From positions 375,001 through 439,000 of the forward strand of contig NZ_CP029551.1 in NCBI RefSeq assembly GCF_003173735.1: a stretch of DNA of 64,000 nt. Direction: 5' to 3'. Below are positions 44,303 through 54,493 of the stretch, in pieces. The notes beneath the pieces were generated by a model, which did not search any database, was not told the origin of the DNA, and was given only the letters and a program-made list of their open reading frames with translations. Position numbers and translations under genes: made by a program. The stretch comes from Methylobacterium radiodurans. Its GTDB lineage: Bacteria; Pseudomonadota; Alphaproteobacteria; Rhizobiales; Beijerinckiaceae. The first letter of the stretch is position 1, and every line of letters starts with the position of its first letter.

Positions 44303-45442
44303 TCAGCGCAGGTAGATCACGCTGTAGAGCGTGCGCCGCAGCTCCTCCTCCCAGAGCCAGATCCGGCCGTCCTCGCAGCGCTCGCGGATGCCGGGCCGCA
44401 TGTGGGCGCAGTAGGCGCCCGTGTTGTCCTGCACCCGGTACTGGCAGCGCCCGCCGACCCGGCGGCGGGCCACCACGGTGCTCGAATGGTCGGCGGCGAC
44501 GTCCGGGTCCTTCGGGTCGCGCGCCTCCAGGATGTACCAGCTGTAGCCGATGGTGGGCGCCCGGCCCCGGTCGAGGGCGTAGTCAACCATCGCGAGCATC
44601 CGCTCGATCCGGCCCCGCGACGGCACCGTGCCGGTCTCGAGCATCTCCATGAACTCGAGCTGGTTCGAGGCCACGCGGTAGGAGACGGGCAGCAGCGGCA
44701 CGGGCGAGGGCCGGCGCCGGCACAGCGCCGCGACGCGCCGCATCCAGGCGGCGTTGAAGGCATCGGCCCGGCGGCTGCGCAGCCGATCCACCGTCGCGCC
44801 GGTCGCCCGGAAGCACTGGTTCGGCGCCCGCACATAGGCACCGTAGCGCTGCGCATGCAGGAAGCGGGTGTGGTGCGCGTAGCCCTCGTGCGAGGGCAGG
44901 TCGCGCTCGTCGCAGAGCCCGTCGAGGTTGTAGAGCAGCGCCGCCGCGTCCTCCTCGCCGCCCTCCAGCTTGTCGAAATAGGGCTCGCGGCCCGGGTTGC
45001 GGGTGGGGTCGATATCGACCGCGTTGCGGCTCCAGGCGATGTCCTCGCGGTAGCGCGGATGCGAGCGCAGATGCGCGGCGATGCGCGGATCGGCGAGCGC
45101 TGCCAGCCGCTCGGGATCCGCGAAGTAGAACTTGGTGGCAACATCGAGCGGCGAGACTGCCTGCCCGACCCGCTGCGAGATCATGTCGGCGGTGGCGTAG
45201 GCGAAGCAGATCGCGCTCTCCCCCTGCCCCACCGGGATGTCGGCCGGCCGCGGCGAGATCTGCACGCCGCCCGGCAGGGCGTGCGTGGCCGGCGGCATCG
45301 CGATCCGCACAGCCGGGCAGCCGGGGCTGCGGGCGTAGCGGGGCGCAGCCGGCAGCAGGCCCCCGGCGCTGGCCGGGCCGGCGAGCGCGATCAGCAGCGC
45401 GCCGACAACCCCGCGCACCCCGCATCCCCCGACCATCCGCAA
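44303..45442 (-). CDS. Secreted papain-like protein (predicted)
   Basis: The 379-aa protein has a signal peptide (about 1-26, cleavage near ASAGG). A plausible cysteine-protease triad is spread as in the papain fold: Gln73 (GQGES) and Cys79 (ICFAYATAD) early, His319 (DHSSTVV) and Asn340 (QDNTGAYC) late. Spacing and order (Q-C-H-N) match, but the papain motif QGxCGSCWAF is not exact. No propeptide or family name is certain. It could instead be a transglutaminase-like or inactive relative. It is convergent with the kinase gene, with 61 bp between stops. Confidence 0.6.
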   Translation of the reverse strand: MRMVGGCGVRGVVGALLIALAGPASAGGLLPAAPRYARSPGCPAVRIAMPPATHALPGGVQISPRPADIPVGQGESAICFAYATADMISQRVGQAVSPLDVATKFYFADPERLAALADPRIAAHLRSHPRYREDIAWSRNAVDIDPTRNPGREPYFDKLEGGEEDAAALLYNLDGLCDERDLPSHEGYAHHTRFLHAQRYGAYVRAPNQCFRATGATVDRLRSRRADAFNAAWMRRVAALCRRRPSPVPLLPVSYRVASNQLEFMEMLETGTVPSRGRIERMLAMVDYALDRGRAPTIGYSWYILEARDPKDPDVAADHSSTVVARRRVGGRCQYRVQDNTGAYCAHMRPGIRERCEDGRIWLWEEELRRTLYSVIYLR

Positions 45443-45483
45443 CGCTCCCCCGACACTCCGCCGGCCCTATAGCACCGCCGCAC

Positions 45484-45807
45484 TCAGCGCGCCTCGATCC
45501 CGCGCCAGGCCGGGGCGCGGTCGGTCGCCGAGAGGGTGTCGCGCGAGGCGGGTTCGGGCAGCTCCGGGACCGGCTGGGCGGCGCGCCGGATCAGCCCGGC
45601 CAGCGCCTCGCGGGCGACGCGCTCGCGGGTCTCGGGCGGCAGAGCGGCGGCACCCGCCTGGATCGCGGCCGGCGCCGCCGCGGCGAGAGCCGCCGCCACC
45701 GCGTCAGCGGAAGGCAGCGCGGGGGCGGCGGTGCCGGGCTCGCCGCGCTTCAGAGCAAGATAGGAGAGCACGCCGATCACCAGCAGGGCGCGCAGCAGGA
45801 AGGACAT
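45484..45807 (-). CDS. Small membrane-anchored protein of unknown function
   Basis: The 107-aa product begins with one membrane helix (MSFLLRALLVIGVLSYLALK) followed by an alanine-rich helical region (SADAVAAALAAAAPAAIQAG) and a polar tail with RDTLSATDRAPAW. No family is recognised. ATG 45807 follows GAGGACG; the longer open frame to 45999 has no support. It lies 41 bp from the papain-like gene in the same direction and may be co-transcribed with it. The gap 45808-46068 precedes the divergent kinase. Confidence 0.6.
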   Translation of the reverse strand: MSFLLRALLVIGVLSYLALKRGEPGTAAPALPSADAVAAALAAAAPAAIQAGAAALPPETRERVAREALAGLIRRAAQPVPELPEPASRDTLSATDRAPAWRGIEAR

Positions 45808-46068
45808 GGGCTCGTCCTCGTGAAGGTCCTGAGCAAGATCGCGCGACCCTGGCGCCCCGGATCTGAAACAGGCCTCAACGCGGCGCCCGAATCCTTCGAC
45901 ATGGTGAATACGTCCCCGCTGGTCCGGGACGGCCCCGGTTACCTGCCGGAAAGCATCCCGGGCGATCGGCGAAGCCGGGCAACATTCGTTTAAGCGCACC
46001 CTGCGACGGTCGGCCCGTCGTTCGAAGTCGAGCCGGGGACGCCGGGGCCGAGAGGTCCAGCGTTTTGC

Positions 46069-47967
<1,899 letters not shown>

Positions 47968-47984
47968 GGGTGAACCACCGCGAG

Positions 47985-48027
47985 AGGCCCCGATCCCGAA
48001 GGTTTAGAGCCTTGGGATCGGGGCCTT
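47985..48027 (+). terminator. Strong hairpin after the DivJ-like kinase
   Basis: AGGCCCCGATCCCGAAGG (47985-48002) pairs with CCTTGGGATCGGGGCCTT (48010-48027) with one mismatch and a 7-nt loop. It lies 17 bp after the kinase stop and ends 16 bp before the next ATG, so it may attenuate read-through into the peptidoglycan-binding gene. Confidence 0.75.
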
Positions 48028-48043
48028 GCCATGAGGAGTGAGG

Positions 48044-48748
48044 ATGCGCGACTATCGCGAGATCAGCGTGGCGGGCGACGAGCGGTCGCCCCGGCGGGAT
48101 GCAAGCCCGCGCCGCCCCGCGCCCCGGCGCCGGCCGGCCTCGACCGACTGGCGGGCGCTCGCCCTCTCGGGCCTCGGCGGGACCGTACGCCTGTGCCGGG
48201 CCCAGCCCGGCAGCGTGCTGGGCTCGCTGGCGGTGCTGGGCGCCGTCACCGCGGTCTGCGTGAACGCGCTGGGCTCCCAGGCAGGACGCCACCCGGCCCC
48301 GATCCTGCCGAAGCCCGCCCTCCGACAGGAGGCCCGACAGGAGGCCCGACAGGAGGCCCGACAGGAGGCCGCCGCGAAGGCGCAGCCTGCGCGGGAGGCG
48401 GCCAGGGCCGCACCCGAGCGCCCCGCGGAGATCGCGCGCGCGCCCGAGCCCGTCCGCGCCGAGGCGAGGCCGGAGCCGCGCCGGGAGGGACCGAAGCCCG
48501 ACCCGATCGCCGCGCTGATCCGCTCCGACGAGACCACGGCCTCGGTGACCCCGAAGGACACCTCCGTGCTCCAGGCCCAGCGGGCCCTGAACAAGCTCGG
48601 CTACGGCCCGCTGAAGGCGGACGGCCTGATGGGTCCGGGGACCCGGGCGGCGATCGAGAAGTTCGAGCGGGCCGCCAAGCTGCCCGTGAAGGGCGAGCCG
48701 GCGGGCCGGACATTGCGCGAGCTGTCGCAGAAGGCCGGACAGGGTTGA
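48044..48748 (+). CDS. Membrane-anchored peptidoglycan-binding domain protein
   Basis: The 234-aa protein has a basic cytoplasmic N-terminus, one membrane helix at about 60-80 (GSLAVLGAVTAVCVNALG), a long Arg/Glu/Ala/Pro linker with four perfect RQEA repeats, and a C-terminal PG_binding_1 domain (about 175-230, VLQAQRALNKLGYGPLKADG and GTRAAIEKFERAAKLPVKG). It probably tethers or senses peptidoglycan from the inner membrane. ATG 48044 follows GAGGAGTGAGG. It lies between the DivJ-like kinase and a DUF1491 gene in the same direction. Confidence 0.85.
   Translation: MRDYREISVAGDERSPRRDASPRRPAPRRRPASTDWRALALSGLGGTVRLCRAQPGSVLGSLAVLGAVTAVCVNALGSQAGRHPAPILPKPALRQEARQEARQEARQEAAAKAQPAREAARAAPERPAEIARAPEPVRAEARPEPRREGPKPDPIAALIRSDETTASVTPKDTSVLQAQRALNKLGYGPLKADGLMGPGTRAAIEKFERAAKLPVKGEPAGRTLRELSQKAGQG
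48323..48370 (+). repeat. Four perfect 12-bp tandem repeats inside a coding region
   Basis: The unit CGACAGGAGGCC is repeated four times without a mismatch, encoding RQEA four times in the linker of the peptidoglycan-binding protein. The unit length is a multiple of three, so copy-number change would alter linker length without frameshift. Confidence 0.95.
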
Positions 48749-48833
48749 GGTTGGAGCCGGGTCGCAGGCCCGGTTCGCAGGGTTGCATCGCCGCGCGGCG
48801 GCGCGCATCCCGGCGCGTCCCGAGGAGTTCCCG

Positions 48834-49175
48834 ATGCCGCGCCTGCGCTCCGACTTCTTCGTCTCCGCCCATCTGCGCCGCCTCGACGTGGCCAACATCC
48901 CGGCCGTGCTGCGCCGCCGCGGCGCCGCTGAGGCCGGCGCGATCTTCGTGAAGGTGGACCGCCTCGACGGCAGCGCCGACCTCTACGGCCCCGCCCCCCA
49001 GGCCCTGTTCGACGACGAGAGTTCGGGCGATCGCCGCTTCAGCCCGCTCCTGCAGGGCGCGACGCCGCTCGACGTCGAGGAGCGCCTGGCGAAGGAGCTG
49101 CGCTTCGACTCCGATCTCTGGATCATCGAGATCGACGACCGCGCCGGGCGGCATTTTCTGGATCTGGCGGAGTGA
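48834..49175 (+). CDS. DUF1491 family protein
   Basis: The 113-aa protein starts MPRLRSDFFVSAHLRRLD and contains GAIFVKVDRLDGSADLYGPA and DSDLWIIEIDDRAGRHFLDL, the pattern of DUF1491, an alphaproteobacterial family of unknown function with many members beside peptidoglycan-binding or cell-cycle genes. ATG 48834 has GAGGAG upstream. It ends an apparent operon after the DivJ-like kinase and peptidoglycan-binding gene. Confidence 0.88.
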   Translation: MPRLRSDFFVSAHLRRLDVANIPAVLRRRGAAEAGAIFVKVDRLDGSADLYGPAPQALFDDESSGDRRFSPLLQGATPLDVEERLAKELRFDSDLWIIEIDDRAGRHFLDLAE

Positions 49176-49208
49176 GTGGCTTCCGGCTGAACGCCCCCAG
49201 GAAGCGGC

Positions 49209-49411
49209 TCCCCCCTCCTCCCCGCACGCGGGGAGAGGCCTGTCCGCACCTTGTCGTGCGGACAGGAAGCGGAGGCGAAGCCGCAGCGACGGTGAGGGGG
49301 CGGATCCGGAAGGGCCTCCACGGTCGAAGCCCCCTCACCGTCGCCTGCCGGCTCGCCACGCTCCCCGACAAGGGGGAGACGTGGCCCTCTCCCCCCGCGC
49401 GGGGAGAGGGG
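49209..49411. repeat. Compound inverted-repeat element between DUF1491 and flhA
   Basis: Several hairpins follow one another: CTCCCCgcacgcGGGGAG; CTGTCCGCAC/GTGCGGACAG (49240-49265); a 16-bp stem GCGACGGTGAGGGGGC (49286-49301) with GCCCCCTCACCGTCGC (49329-49344); and CCTCTCCCCCCGCGCGGGGAGAGG variants near 49385-49410. Such CTCCCC/GGGGAG-rich elements occur between genes across Hyphomicrobiales. It could act as terminator for both converging genes. No coding region lies within it. Confidence 0.75.
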
Positions 49412-49421
49412 TTGTCCGTCC

Positions 49422-51569
49422 TCAGATCGATCCCACCGTCCGCAGGCGCGCCCGCGGGTGGATCTCGGCCTGGCTCATCACCGGGGTCTCGCGGCGGAAG
49501 CGCTCGATGATCGAGCGCACGAAGGGCCGCGACTGCGCCGAGGTGACGAGGACCGGCATCTCGCCCTGGCGCGCCGCCTGCTCGAAGCGGTCGCGCACCG
49601 TGTTGACGAACTCCGAGAGCTTGGACGGCTGCATCGCGAGGTAGCGCTCCTCGCGCTCGCCCACGATGGAATCGAGGAAGGCCTGCTCCCAGGCCGGCGA
49701 CAAGGTGATGATCGGCAGCATGCCGTCCGGGCCCTGGTACTGCGCGCAGATCTGGCGGCCGAGGCGGGCGCGCACGTGCTCCACGATGTCGCGCGGGTTC
49801 TTCACCGCGCCCGCCACCTCGGCGACGCCCTCCACGATCGCGCCGAGATCGCGGATCGAGACCCGCTCGGAGAGCAGGAACTGCAGCACGCGCTGGATGC
49901 CGGTGGTCGAGATCTGGGCCGGCACCACCTCCTTCAGGAGCTCGCCGTGCTCCTTGGGCAGCTCGCGCAGCAGCTTCTGCACCTCGACGTGGTTGAGAAG
50001 CTCGGAGACGTGCGCCTTGATGATCTCGGTGAGGTGCGTCGAGACCACGGTCGCCGCATCCACCACCGTGTAGCCCTTGAGCTGGGCCTGGTCGCGAAGG
50101 CCCGCGTCGATCCAGGTCGCGGGCAGGCCGAAGGTCGGCTCCAGCATGTGCTGGCCGGGCAGCTGCACCTGCCCGCCCATCGGGTCCATCGCCATGAACT
50201 GGCCGGGGAAGATCTTGCCGGTGCCGGCCTCGATCTCCTTGACCCGCACCACGTAGGCGTTGGCCTCAAGCTGGACGTTGTCGAGGATGCGCACCGAGGG
50301 CATCACGAAGCCGAGCTCGGCCGCGAGCTGGCGGCGCAGCGCCTTGATCTGGTCGGTGAGCCTGTCGCCGGCCTCGCCATTGACGAGCGCCAGCAGCGCG
50401 TAGCCCATCTCCAGTTTCAGGTCGTCGAGTTTGAGGAGGTCGGTGACCGTCTCCTCCTTGGCGGCGGCCGCGGCGGCGGGGTCGGCGGGCTTGCCCTCGG
50501 CGTCGAGGGGTGGGGCCTCCTTGGCGGTCTTGGCGATGCGCCACGCCGCGTAGCCGGCGCCGCCCGAGAGCAGCAGGAAGGGCAGGATCGGCATGCCGGG
50601 CAGGAAGCCGATCAGGATCATCACGCCCGCCGACATGCCGAGCGCCTTCGGGTAGTGCGCGAGCTGCTTGCCGAGCGCCTTGTCGGCCGAGCCCTTCACG
50701 CCGGCCTTCGAGACCAGGATGCCGGCCGCGGTCGAGACGATCAGCGCCGGCACCTGGGAGGCGAGGCCGTCGCCGATGGTGAGCAGGGTGTAGCTCTTGG
50801 CGGCCGCACCGAAGGGCATGCCCTGCTGCGCCACGCCGATGATGATGCCGCCGATCACGTTGATGAAGGTGATGAGCAGCGCCGCCACCGCGTCGCCGCG
50901 CACGAACTTCGAGGCGCCGTCCATGGCGCCGAAGAACGAGGATTCCTCCTCCAGCGCCGAGCGCCGAGCCTTCGCGGCCTTCTCGTCGATCAGTCCCGCC
51001 GAGAGGTCGGCGTCGATCGCCATCTGCTTGCCGGGCATCGCGTCGAGGGTGAAGCGCGCCGCGACCTCGGCGATGCGGCCCGAGCCCTTTGTGATGACGA
51101 CGAAGTTCACGATGATCAGGATCGCGAAGACGATGATCCCGATGACGAAGTTGCCCCCCATCACGAAGTTGCCGAAGGCCTCGATGACGTGGCCGGCCGC
51201 CGCCGTGCCCTCGTGGCCGTGGCCGAGGATGAGGCGCGTCGAGGCGAGGTTCAGCGCCAGCCGCAGCATGGTGGCGATGAGCAGCAGCGTCGGGAAGACG
51301 GTGAATTCGAGCGGGTTGTCGATGAACAGGCCCGTCATCATGATCAGCACCGACATGATGATCGAGACGGCGAGCAGGAGGTCGAGCAACACCGCCGGCA
51401 GCGGGAAGATCAGCACCGCCAGGATGCCCATCACGGCAGTGGCGAAGAACAGGTCCGAGCGCTTCGACAGCGCCTGGAAGTCCCCGCGATTGGGCATCGT
51501 GAAGCCGGAGAGCGCGCCGCCGAGGCCGCCCATCCCACCCTTCGCCGGCACCGCCGCCGTCTCGCTCAT
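49422..51569 (-). CDS. flhA: Flagellar export apparatus protein FlhA
   Basis: This inner-membrane component of the flagellar type III export gate has 715 aa. Eight membrane helices span about residues 35-320. The conserved FHIPEP region appears as the cytoplasmic loop FVVITKGSGRIAEVAARFTLDAMPGKQMAIDAD. The C-terminal cytoplasmic domain follows (about 370-715). ATG 51569 (MSETAAV) is chosen; GTG 51599 is an alternative. No other flagellar gene is in the window, so flhA is separated from the main clusters. Confidence 0.97.
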   Translation of the reverse strand: MSETAAVPAKGGMGGLGGALSGFTMPNRGDFQALSKRSDLFFATAVMGILAVLIFPLPAVLLDLLLAVSIIMSVLIMMTGLFIDNPLEFTVFPTLLLIATMLRLALNLASTRLILGHGHEGTAAAGHVIEAFGNFVMGGNFVIGIIVFAILIIVNFVVITKGSGRIAEVAARFTLDAMPGKQMAIDADLSAGLIDEKAAKARRSALEEESSFFGAMDGASKFVRGDAVAALLITFINVIGGIIIGVAQQGMPFGAAAKSYTLLTIGDGLASQVPALIVSTAAGILVSKAGVKGSADKALGKQLAHYPKALGMSAGVMILIGFLPGMPILPFLLLSGGAGYAAWRIAKTAKEAPPLDAEGKPADPAAAAAAKEETVTDLLKLDDLKLEMGYALLALVNGEAGDRLTDQIKALRRQLAAELGFVMPSVRILDNVQLEANAYVVRVKEIEAGTGKIFPGQFMAMDPMGGQVQLPGQHMLEPTFGLPATWIDAGLRDQAQLKGYTVVDAATVVSTHLTEIIKAHVSELLNHVEVQKLLRELPKEHGELLKEVVPAQISTTGIQRVLQFLLSERVSIRDLGAIVEGVAEVAGAVKNPRDIVEHVRARLGRQICAQYQGPDGMLPIITLSPAWEQAFLDSIVGEREERYLAMQPSKLSEFVNTVRDRFEQAARQGEMPVLVTSAQSRPFVRSIIERFRRETPVMSQAEIHPRARLRTVGSI

Positions 51570-51740
51570 GCCGGTCGTCTCGCACGCCCACGTCCGCACC
51601 GGGCGGACCCGGCAAGTTTTGCCGGGCGCATAGTTAGCGGGCCGTTAACCGGAACCCCGATGCGCGCCCTGGGCTTGAGACGGGACAGGCCGCCGCCGCG
51701 GGACCGAGGGGTCCGCCGGCCCCACGAGGACCGTCACCCG

Positions 51741-52046
51741 ATGCGCAGCCCGCTCCTTCCCGCCGCCCTCCTGGCCCTCGCGGTCACCGGCGCGTCCGCG
51801 CAGACGACGAGCCCGGCAGCGCCCGAGGCGCCGCCGCACGGACAGGGCGCGGTCGGCGAGCCGCTCCAGCCCGGCGCCAACAGCTTCACCGAGGCCCAGG
51901 TGCGCGAGCGCTTCGCCAAGATGGGCTTCGGCGAGATAACCGACCTCAAGAAGACCGATCAGGGCATCTGGCAGGGCATCGCGACCCACGCGGGCAAGCA
52001 GGTTCGGATCGGCATGGATTACCGCGGCAACGTCGCCGCCCAGTAG
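51741..52046 (+). CDS. Small secreted protein
   Basis: The 101-aa protein has a signal peptide (SPLLPAALLALAVTGASAQ) and a mature domain of about 60 residues (FTEAQVRERFAKMGFGEITD, then GIWQGIATHAGKQVRIGMDY). This resembles a single small PepSY-like alpha/beta unit found in many alphaproteobacterial secreted proteins. GAGGA lies upstream of ATG 51741. It is divergent from flhA and precedes a glycine-rich stress-type protein gene. Confidence 0.75.
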   Translation: MRSPLLPAALLALAVTGASAQTTSPAAPEAPPHGQGAVGEPLQPGANSFTEAQVRERFAKMGFGEITDLKKTDQGIWQGIATHAGKQVRIGMDYRGNVAAQ

Positions 52047-52080
52047 CGGCGGCCTGCCCCAGAGAGACCGGAGACATCCC

Positions 52081-52839
52081 ATGGCCACACGCGCCGTCAC
52101 GGCCCTATTCGACGATTACGAGGCGGCGGCCCGCGCCGTCGACAAGCTGGAGGCCGAGGGCATCCCACACGGCGACATCAGCATCGTCGCGAGCGATCCC
52201 GAGAACCGGATCGGCGGGCGGACGCCCGCCGCCCGTCCCGCCGCCGAGGAATCGGACGCGGCGGACGGGGCCGGCACGGGCGCGACGCTCGGCACGGTGC
52301 TGGGCGGCGGCGCCGGCCTGCTCGCAGGTCTGGGCCTTCTGGCCATACCGGGCGTCGGCCCGGTCGTGGCGGCGGGCTGGCTCGTCGCCACCGTGACGGG
52401 AGCCGGCGTCGGCGCAGCGGCCGGCGGCCTGATCGGCGGCCTCACCGGCGCCGGGCTCAGCCAGCACGAGGCCGAGACCTACGCGGAGGGCGTGCGGCGC
52501 GGCGGCACGTTGGTGACTGCGCGCGTGGACGACGGGCTGGCCGACCGGGCGCTCACGATCCTCGACAAGCACGGCTCGATCGACCTCGACGAGCGCGCCC
52601 AGGGCTGGCGCGCCGAGGGTTGGACCGGCGGTGGCGCGACGGACGGGACGGCGTCCAGCAGCGCCAGCGCCCTGGGCACGGCCAGCGCCGCGGGCGCGGC
52701 GTCCGGGGGCCTCGGTGATCCGAGCGCGCCCGCGACCGGCGGCCTTCCGAAGACGACCGACGTGGCGCGCGAGGAGCCGGGCCGCCGGACGGGCACCGCC
52801 TCGGTGCCGGGCCAGACCCACGGCGCGACGACGCGCTGA
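52081..52839 (+). CDS. General-stress-type protein with Gly/Ala-rich membrane segment
   Basis: The 252-aa protein starts with a ferredoxin-like module (AVTALFDDYEAAARAVDKLE, then GIPHGDISIVASDPENR) like that in YflT/GSP17M stress proteins. A long Gly/Ala/Val-rich hydrophobic stretch (about 68-125) follows, then a second short module (YAEGVRRGGTLVTARVDDGL) and a low-complexity tail. The hydrophobic part resembles glycine-zipper segments. Function is unknown. It lies 34 bp after the small secreted gene in the same direction and may share its transcript. Confidence 0.75.
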   Translation: MATRAVTALFDDYEAAARAVDKLEAEGIPHGDISIVASDPENRIGGRTPAARPAAEESDAADGAGTGATLGTVLGGGAGLLAGLGLLAIPGVGPVVAAGWLVATVTGAGVGAAAGGLIGGLTGAGLSQHEAETYAEGVRRGGTLVTARVDDGLADRALTILDKHGSIDLDERAQGWRAEGWTGGGATDGTASSSASALGTASAAGAASGGLGDPSAPATGGLPKTTDVAREEPGRRTGTASVPGQTHGATTR

Positions 52840-52890
52840 GATTTCGCGGCGAGGCCCTGACCCGGACGCTGCATCGCATCCGAAAACGAA

Positions 52891-52916
52891 AAGGGCCGCC
52901 TGTTCGGGCGGCCCTT
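52891..52916. terminator. Bidirectional terminator, mainly for the atp operon
   Basis: AAGGGCCGCC (52891-52900) and GGCGGCCCTT (52907-52916) form a 10-bp stem with a 6-nt loop. On the minus strand the stem is followed by TTCGTTTTC, so it is a good end for atpI-B-E-F'-F, 23 bp past the atpF stop. It also lies 52 bp after the plus-strand gene. Confidence 0.8.
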
Positions 52917-52938
52917 CATCGATTTCCTATCTGGACCT

Positions 52939-53427
52939 TCAGGCCCGCAGGCGGGTCCGCACCTCGCCGAGGCTGGAGCGGATCAGGTTCTGGGCGGCGT
53001 CGCCCTGCATGCGCTCGCGCAGGATGGTCTCGGAGACCTTCACGGCGGCATCCGCCGCGGCTGCGCGGACCTGGGCCTCGGCCTGGGCCTCCGCCTGGGC
53101 GATCTTCGACTCGGCGGCCTTGGTGCGGCGGGACACGAACTCGTTCAGGCGCTGATGGCCCTCGGCGGCGGCGCGCTCGGCCTCGGCGCGGGCGCTCGCC
53201 ACGATCGCCTCGGCCTCCTTCTCGGCCTCGGCGCGGCGGCGCTTGTAGTCGGCCAGCACGGCGGCGGCCTCCTCGCGGAGGCGCTTGGCCTCGTCGAGCT
53301 CGTGGCGCACGCGCTTGGCGCGGCTGTCGAGCCCCTTGGTCATCGCGCCGAACGCTCCGGCCTTGGCGGCGAGCGCCAGGAAGACCACGAAGGCGACGAG
53401 GACCCAGAATTCCGCGGTGAGCAGCAT
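52939..53427 (-). CDS. atpF: ATP synthase F0 subunit b
   Basis: This peripheral-stalk subunit has 162 aa with one N-terminal membrane helix ([20 protein letters not shown]) and a long charged amphipathic helix ([20 protein letters not shown]) typical of subunit b. It is the last gene of the F0 operon, 17 bp after the b' gene. Alphaproteobacteria, like chloroplasts, use a b/b' heterodimer. Confidence 0.95.
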   Translation of the reverse strand: MLLTAEFWVLVAFVVFLALAAKAGAFGAMTKGLDSRAKRVRHELDEAKRLREEAAAVLADYKRRRAEAEKEAEAIVASARAEAERAAAEGHQRLNEFVSRRTKAAESKIAQAEAQAEAQVRAAAADAAVKVSETILRERMQGDAAQNLIRSSLGEVRTRLRA

Positions 53428-53444
53428 GGTTGTGATGATCCTAC

Positions 53445-54020
53445 TCAGTGCGCGGTGGCGTTGAGGGCGCGCTCGACGCTGGCCTGATCGGGGGCCTGGC
53501 CGGTGAGGCGCTCGACGATGGCGGTCGCGGTCTCGCCCGCGATGGTGCGGACGTTGCCCATCGCCTGCTCGGTGCGGCCGCGGATGGTGGCCTCGGAGGC
53601 GGCCAGCCGCTGGTTCAGCTCGCCTTCCAGGGACTTGCGCTTGGTCTCAGCCTCGGCCGTGAGCGCGTTGCGGGTCTCCTGGGCGATCTCGCGGGCCTTG
53701 CCCTGCGCGTCGCGGAGCGACTTCTCGTAGGCCGCGCCCGCGGTGTCGGCCTCGGCCTTCATGCGCTGGGCCTCGTTGAGGTCGGCGGAGAGGCGGGTGG
53801 CGCGGTCGTGCAGGATGCCCTGGATGCGCGGCAGGGCGACCTTCGACATCAGGTAGTAGAGCAGGCCGAAGGACAGCGCGAGCCAGACGATCTGCGCCAG
53901 GAAGGTGTGCGTCTCGAAGGGCGGGAAGGCGTGCTGGTTGGCCGGGTGCAGGATCTCGCCCTTGCCCGCGTAGGTGTCGGTCCCGGGCGGCGGGGTGGTG
54001 AGGGGGTTCGGCTGCGCCAT
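53445..54020 (-). CDS. atpF2: ATP synthase F0 subunit b'
   Basis: This second peripheral-stalk subunit has 191 aa. A polar N-terminal extension of about 38 residues precedes one membrane helix ([20 protein letters not shown]) and a long helical domain ([20 protein letters not shown]). The start [11 protein letters not shown] is the first ATG with suitable position. It is separated from atpE by 186 bp that contain strong hairpins. Symbols atpF', atpX and atpG are also in use. Confidence 0.94.
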   Translation of the reverse strand: MAQPNPLTTPPPGTDTYAGKGEILHPANQHAFPPFETHTFLAQIVWLALSFGLLYYLMSKVALPRIQGILHDRATRLSADLNEAQRMKAEADTAGAAYEKSLRDAQGKAREIAQETRNALTAEAETKRKSLEGELNQRLAASEATIRGRTEQAMGNVRTIAGETATAIVERLTGQAPDQASVERALNATAH

Positions 54021-54165
54021 GGTCCCGTCCTGAAAGCGATGTCAAAGCAAACGAGCGCCGGCTTGTCTCGGCCGAGCGCCCGGTGTCTCTCGCGAAGCTC
54101 CCGCCGCGTCGCCGCGGCCGGAGGAGGATCCGTCGGGATCGGGAGCTTTGCGAAGAACACCGGAG

Positions 54166-54194
54166 CCGTCGCCGCGGCGGGGCCGCGGCGACGG
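54166..54194 (-). promoter_or_regulatory. Intercistronic hairpin just after atpE
   Basis: CCGTCGCCGCGGC (54166-54178) and GCCGCGGCGACGG (54182-54194) form a perfect 13-bp stem with a 3-nt loop, 13 nt past the atpE stop on the minus strand. A second, weaker stem AGCTCCCG/CGGGAGCT (about 54096-54147) lies further on. Such hairpins can partly terminate transcription or protect the atpE 3' end, raising subunit c output; ring stoichiometry needs about ten c per complex. This role is inferred. Confidence 0.6.
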
Positions 54195-54206
54195 AACGGG
54201 ACCGCC

Positions 54207-54434
54207 TCAGACGGCGAACAGGAGCAGCAGCGCGACGAGCAGCGAGAAGATGCCGAGCGCCTCGGTCAGCGCGAAGCCGAGGAGCAGGTTGGTGCGCTGG
54301 CTGTCGGCGGCCGAGGGGTTGCGAAGCGCGCCGGCGTAGAACTGGCCGAACAGGTTGCCGAGGCCGATGCCCGCGCCCGCCATGCCGAGGCAGGCGAGAC
54401 CGGCGCCGATGTACTTCGCAGCGACGGGATCCAT
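54207..54434 (-). CDS. atpE: ATP synthase F0 subunit c
   Basis: The 75-aa c-ring protein has two membrane helices joined by a polar loop ([10 protein letters not shown]). The first helix has the glycine pattern AGAGIGLGN; the second carries the proton-binding carboxylate E58 ([11 protein letters not shown]). The sequence suggests a proton-translocating ring rather than sodium, since the sodium-binding Gln/Ser/Thr set is not evident. It follows atpB by 59 bp. Confidence 0.97.
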   Translation of the reverse strand: MDPVAAKYIGAGLACLGMAGAGIGLGNLFGQFYAGALRNPSAADSQRTNLLLGFALTEALGIFSLLVALLLLFAV

Positions 54435-54493
54435 GAGTAACTCCTGAGGTTTCGAACGATTTTCGTTGCGCGGAGGGAGGCCGGCCGAGAGTC

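Noticed and set aside
48323..48370. Tandem repeats considered as a CRISPR remnant
   Set aside because: Units are 12 bp, directly adjacent without spacers, and in frame inside a coding region.
49458..52046. 862-codon plus-strand frame opposite flhA
   Set aside because: It is the complement of flhA; only its last 102 codons, from ATG 51741, are a plausible gene.
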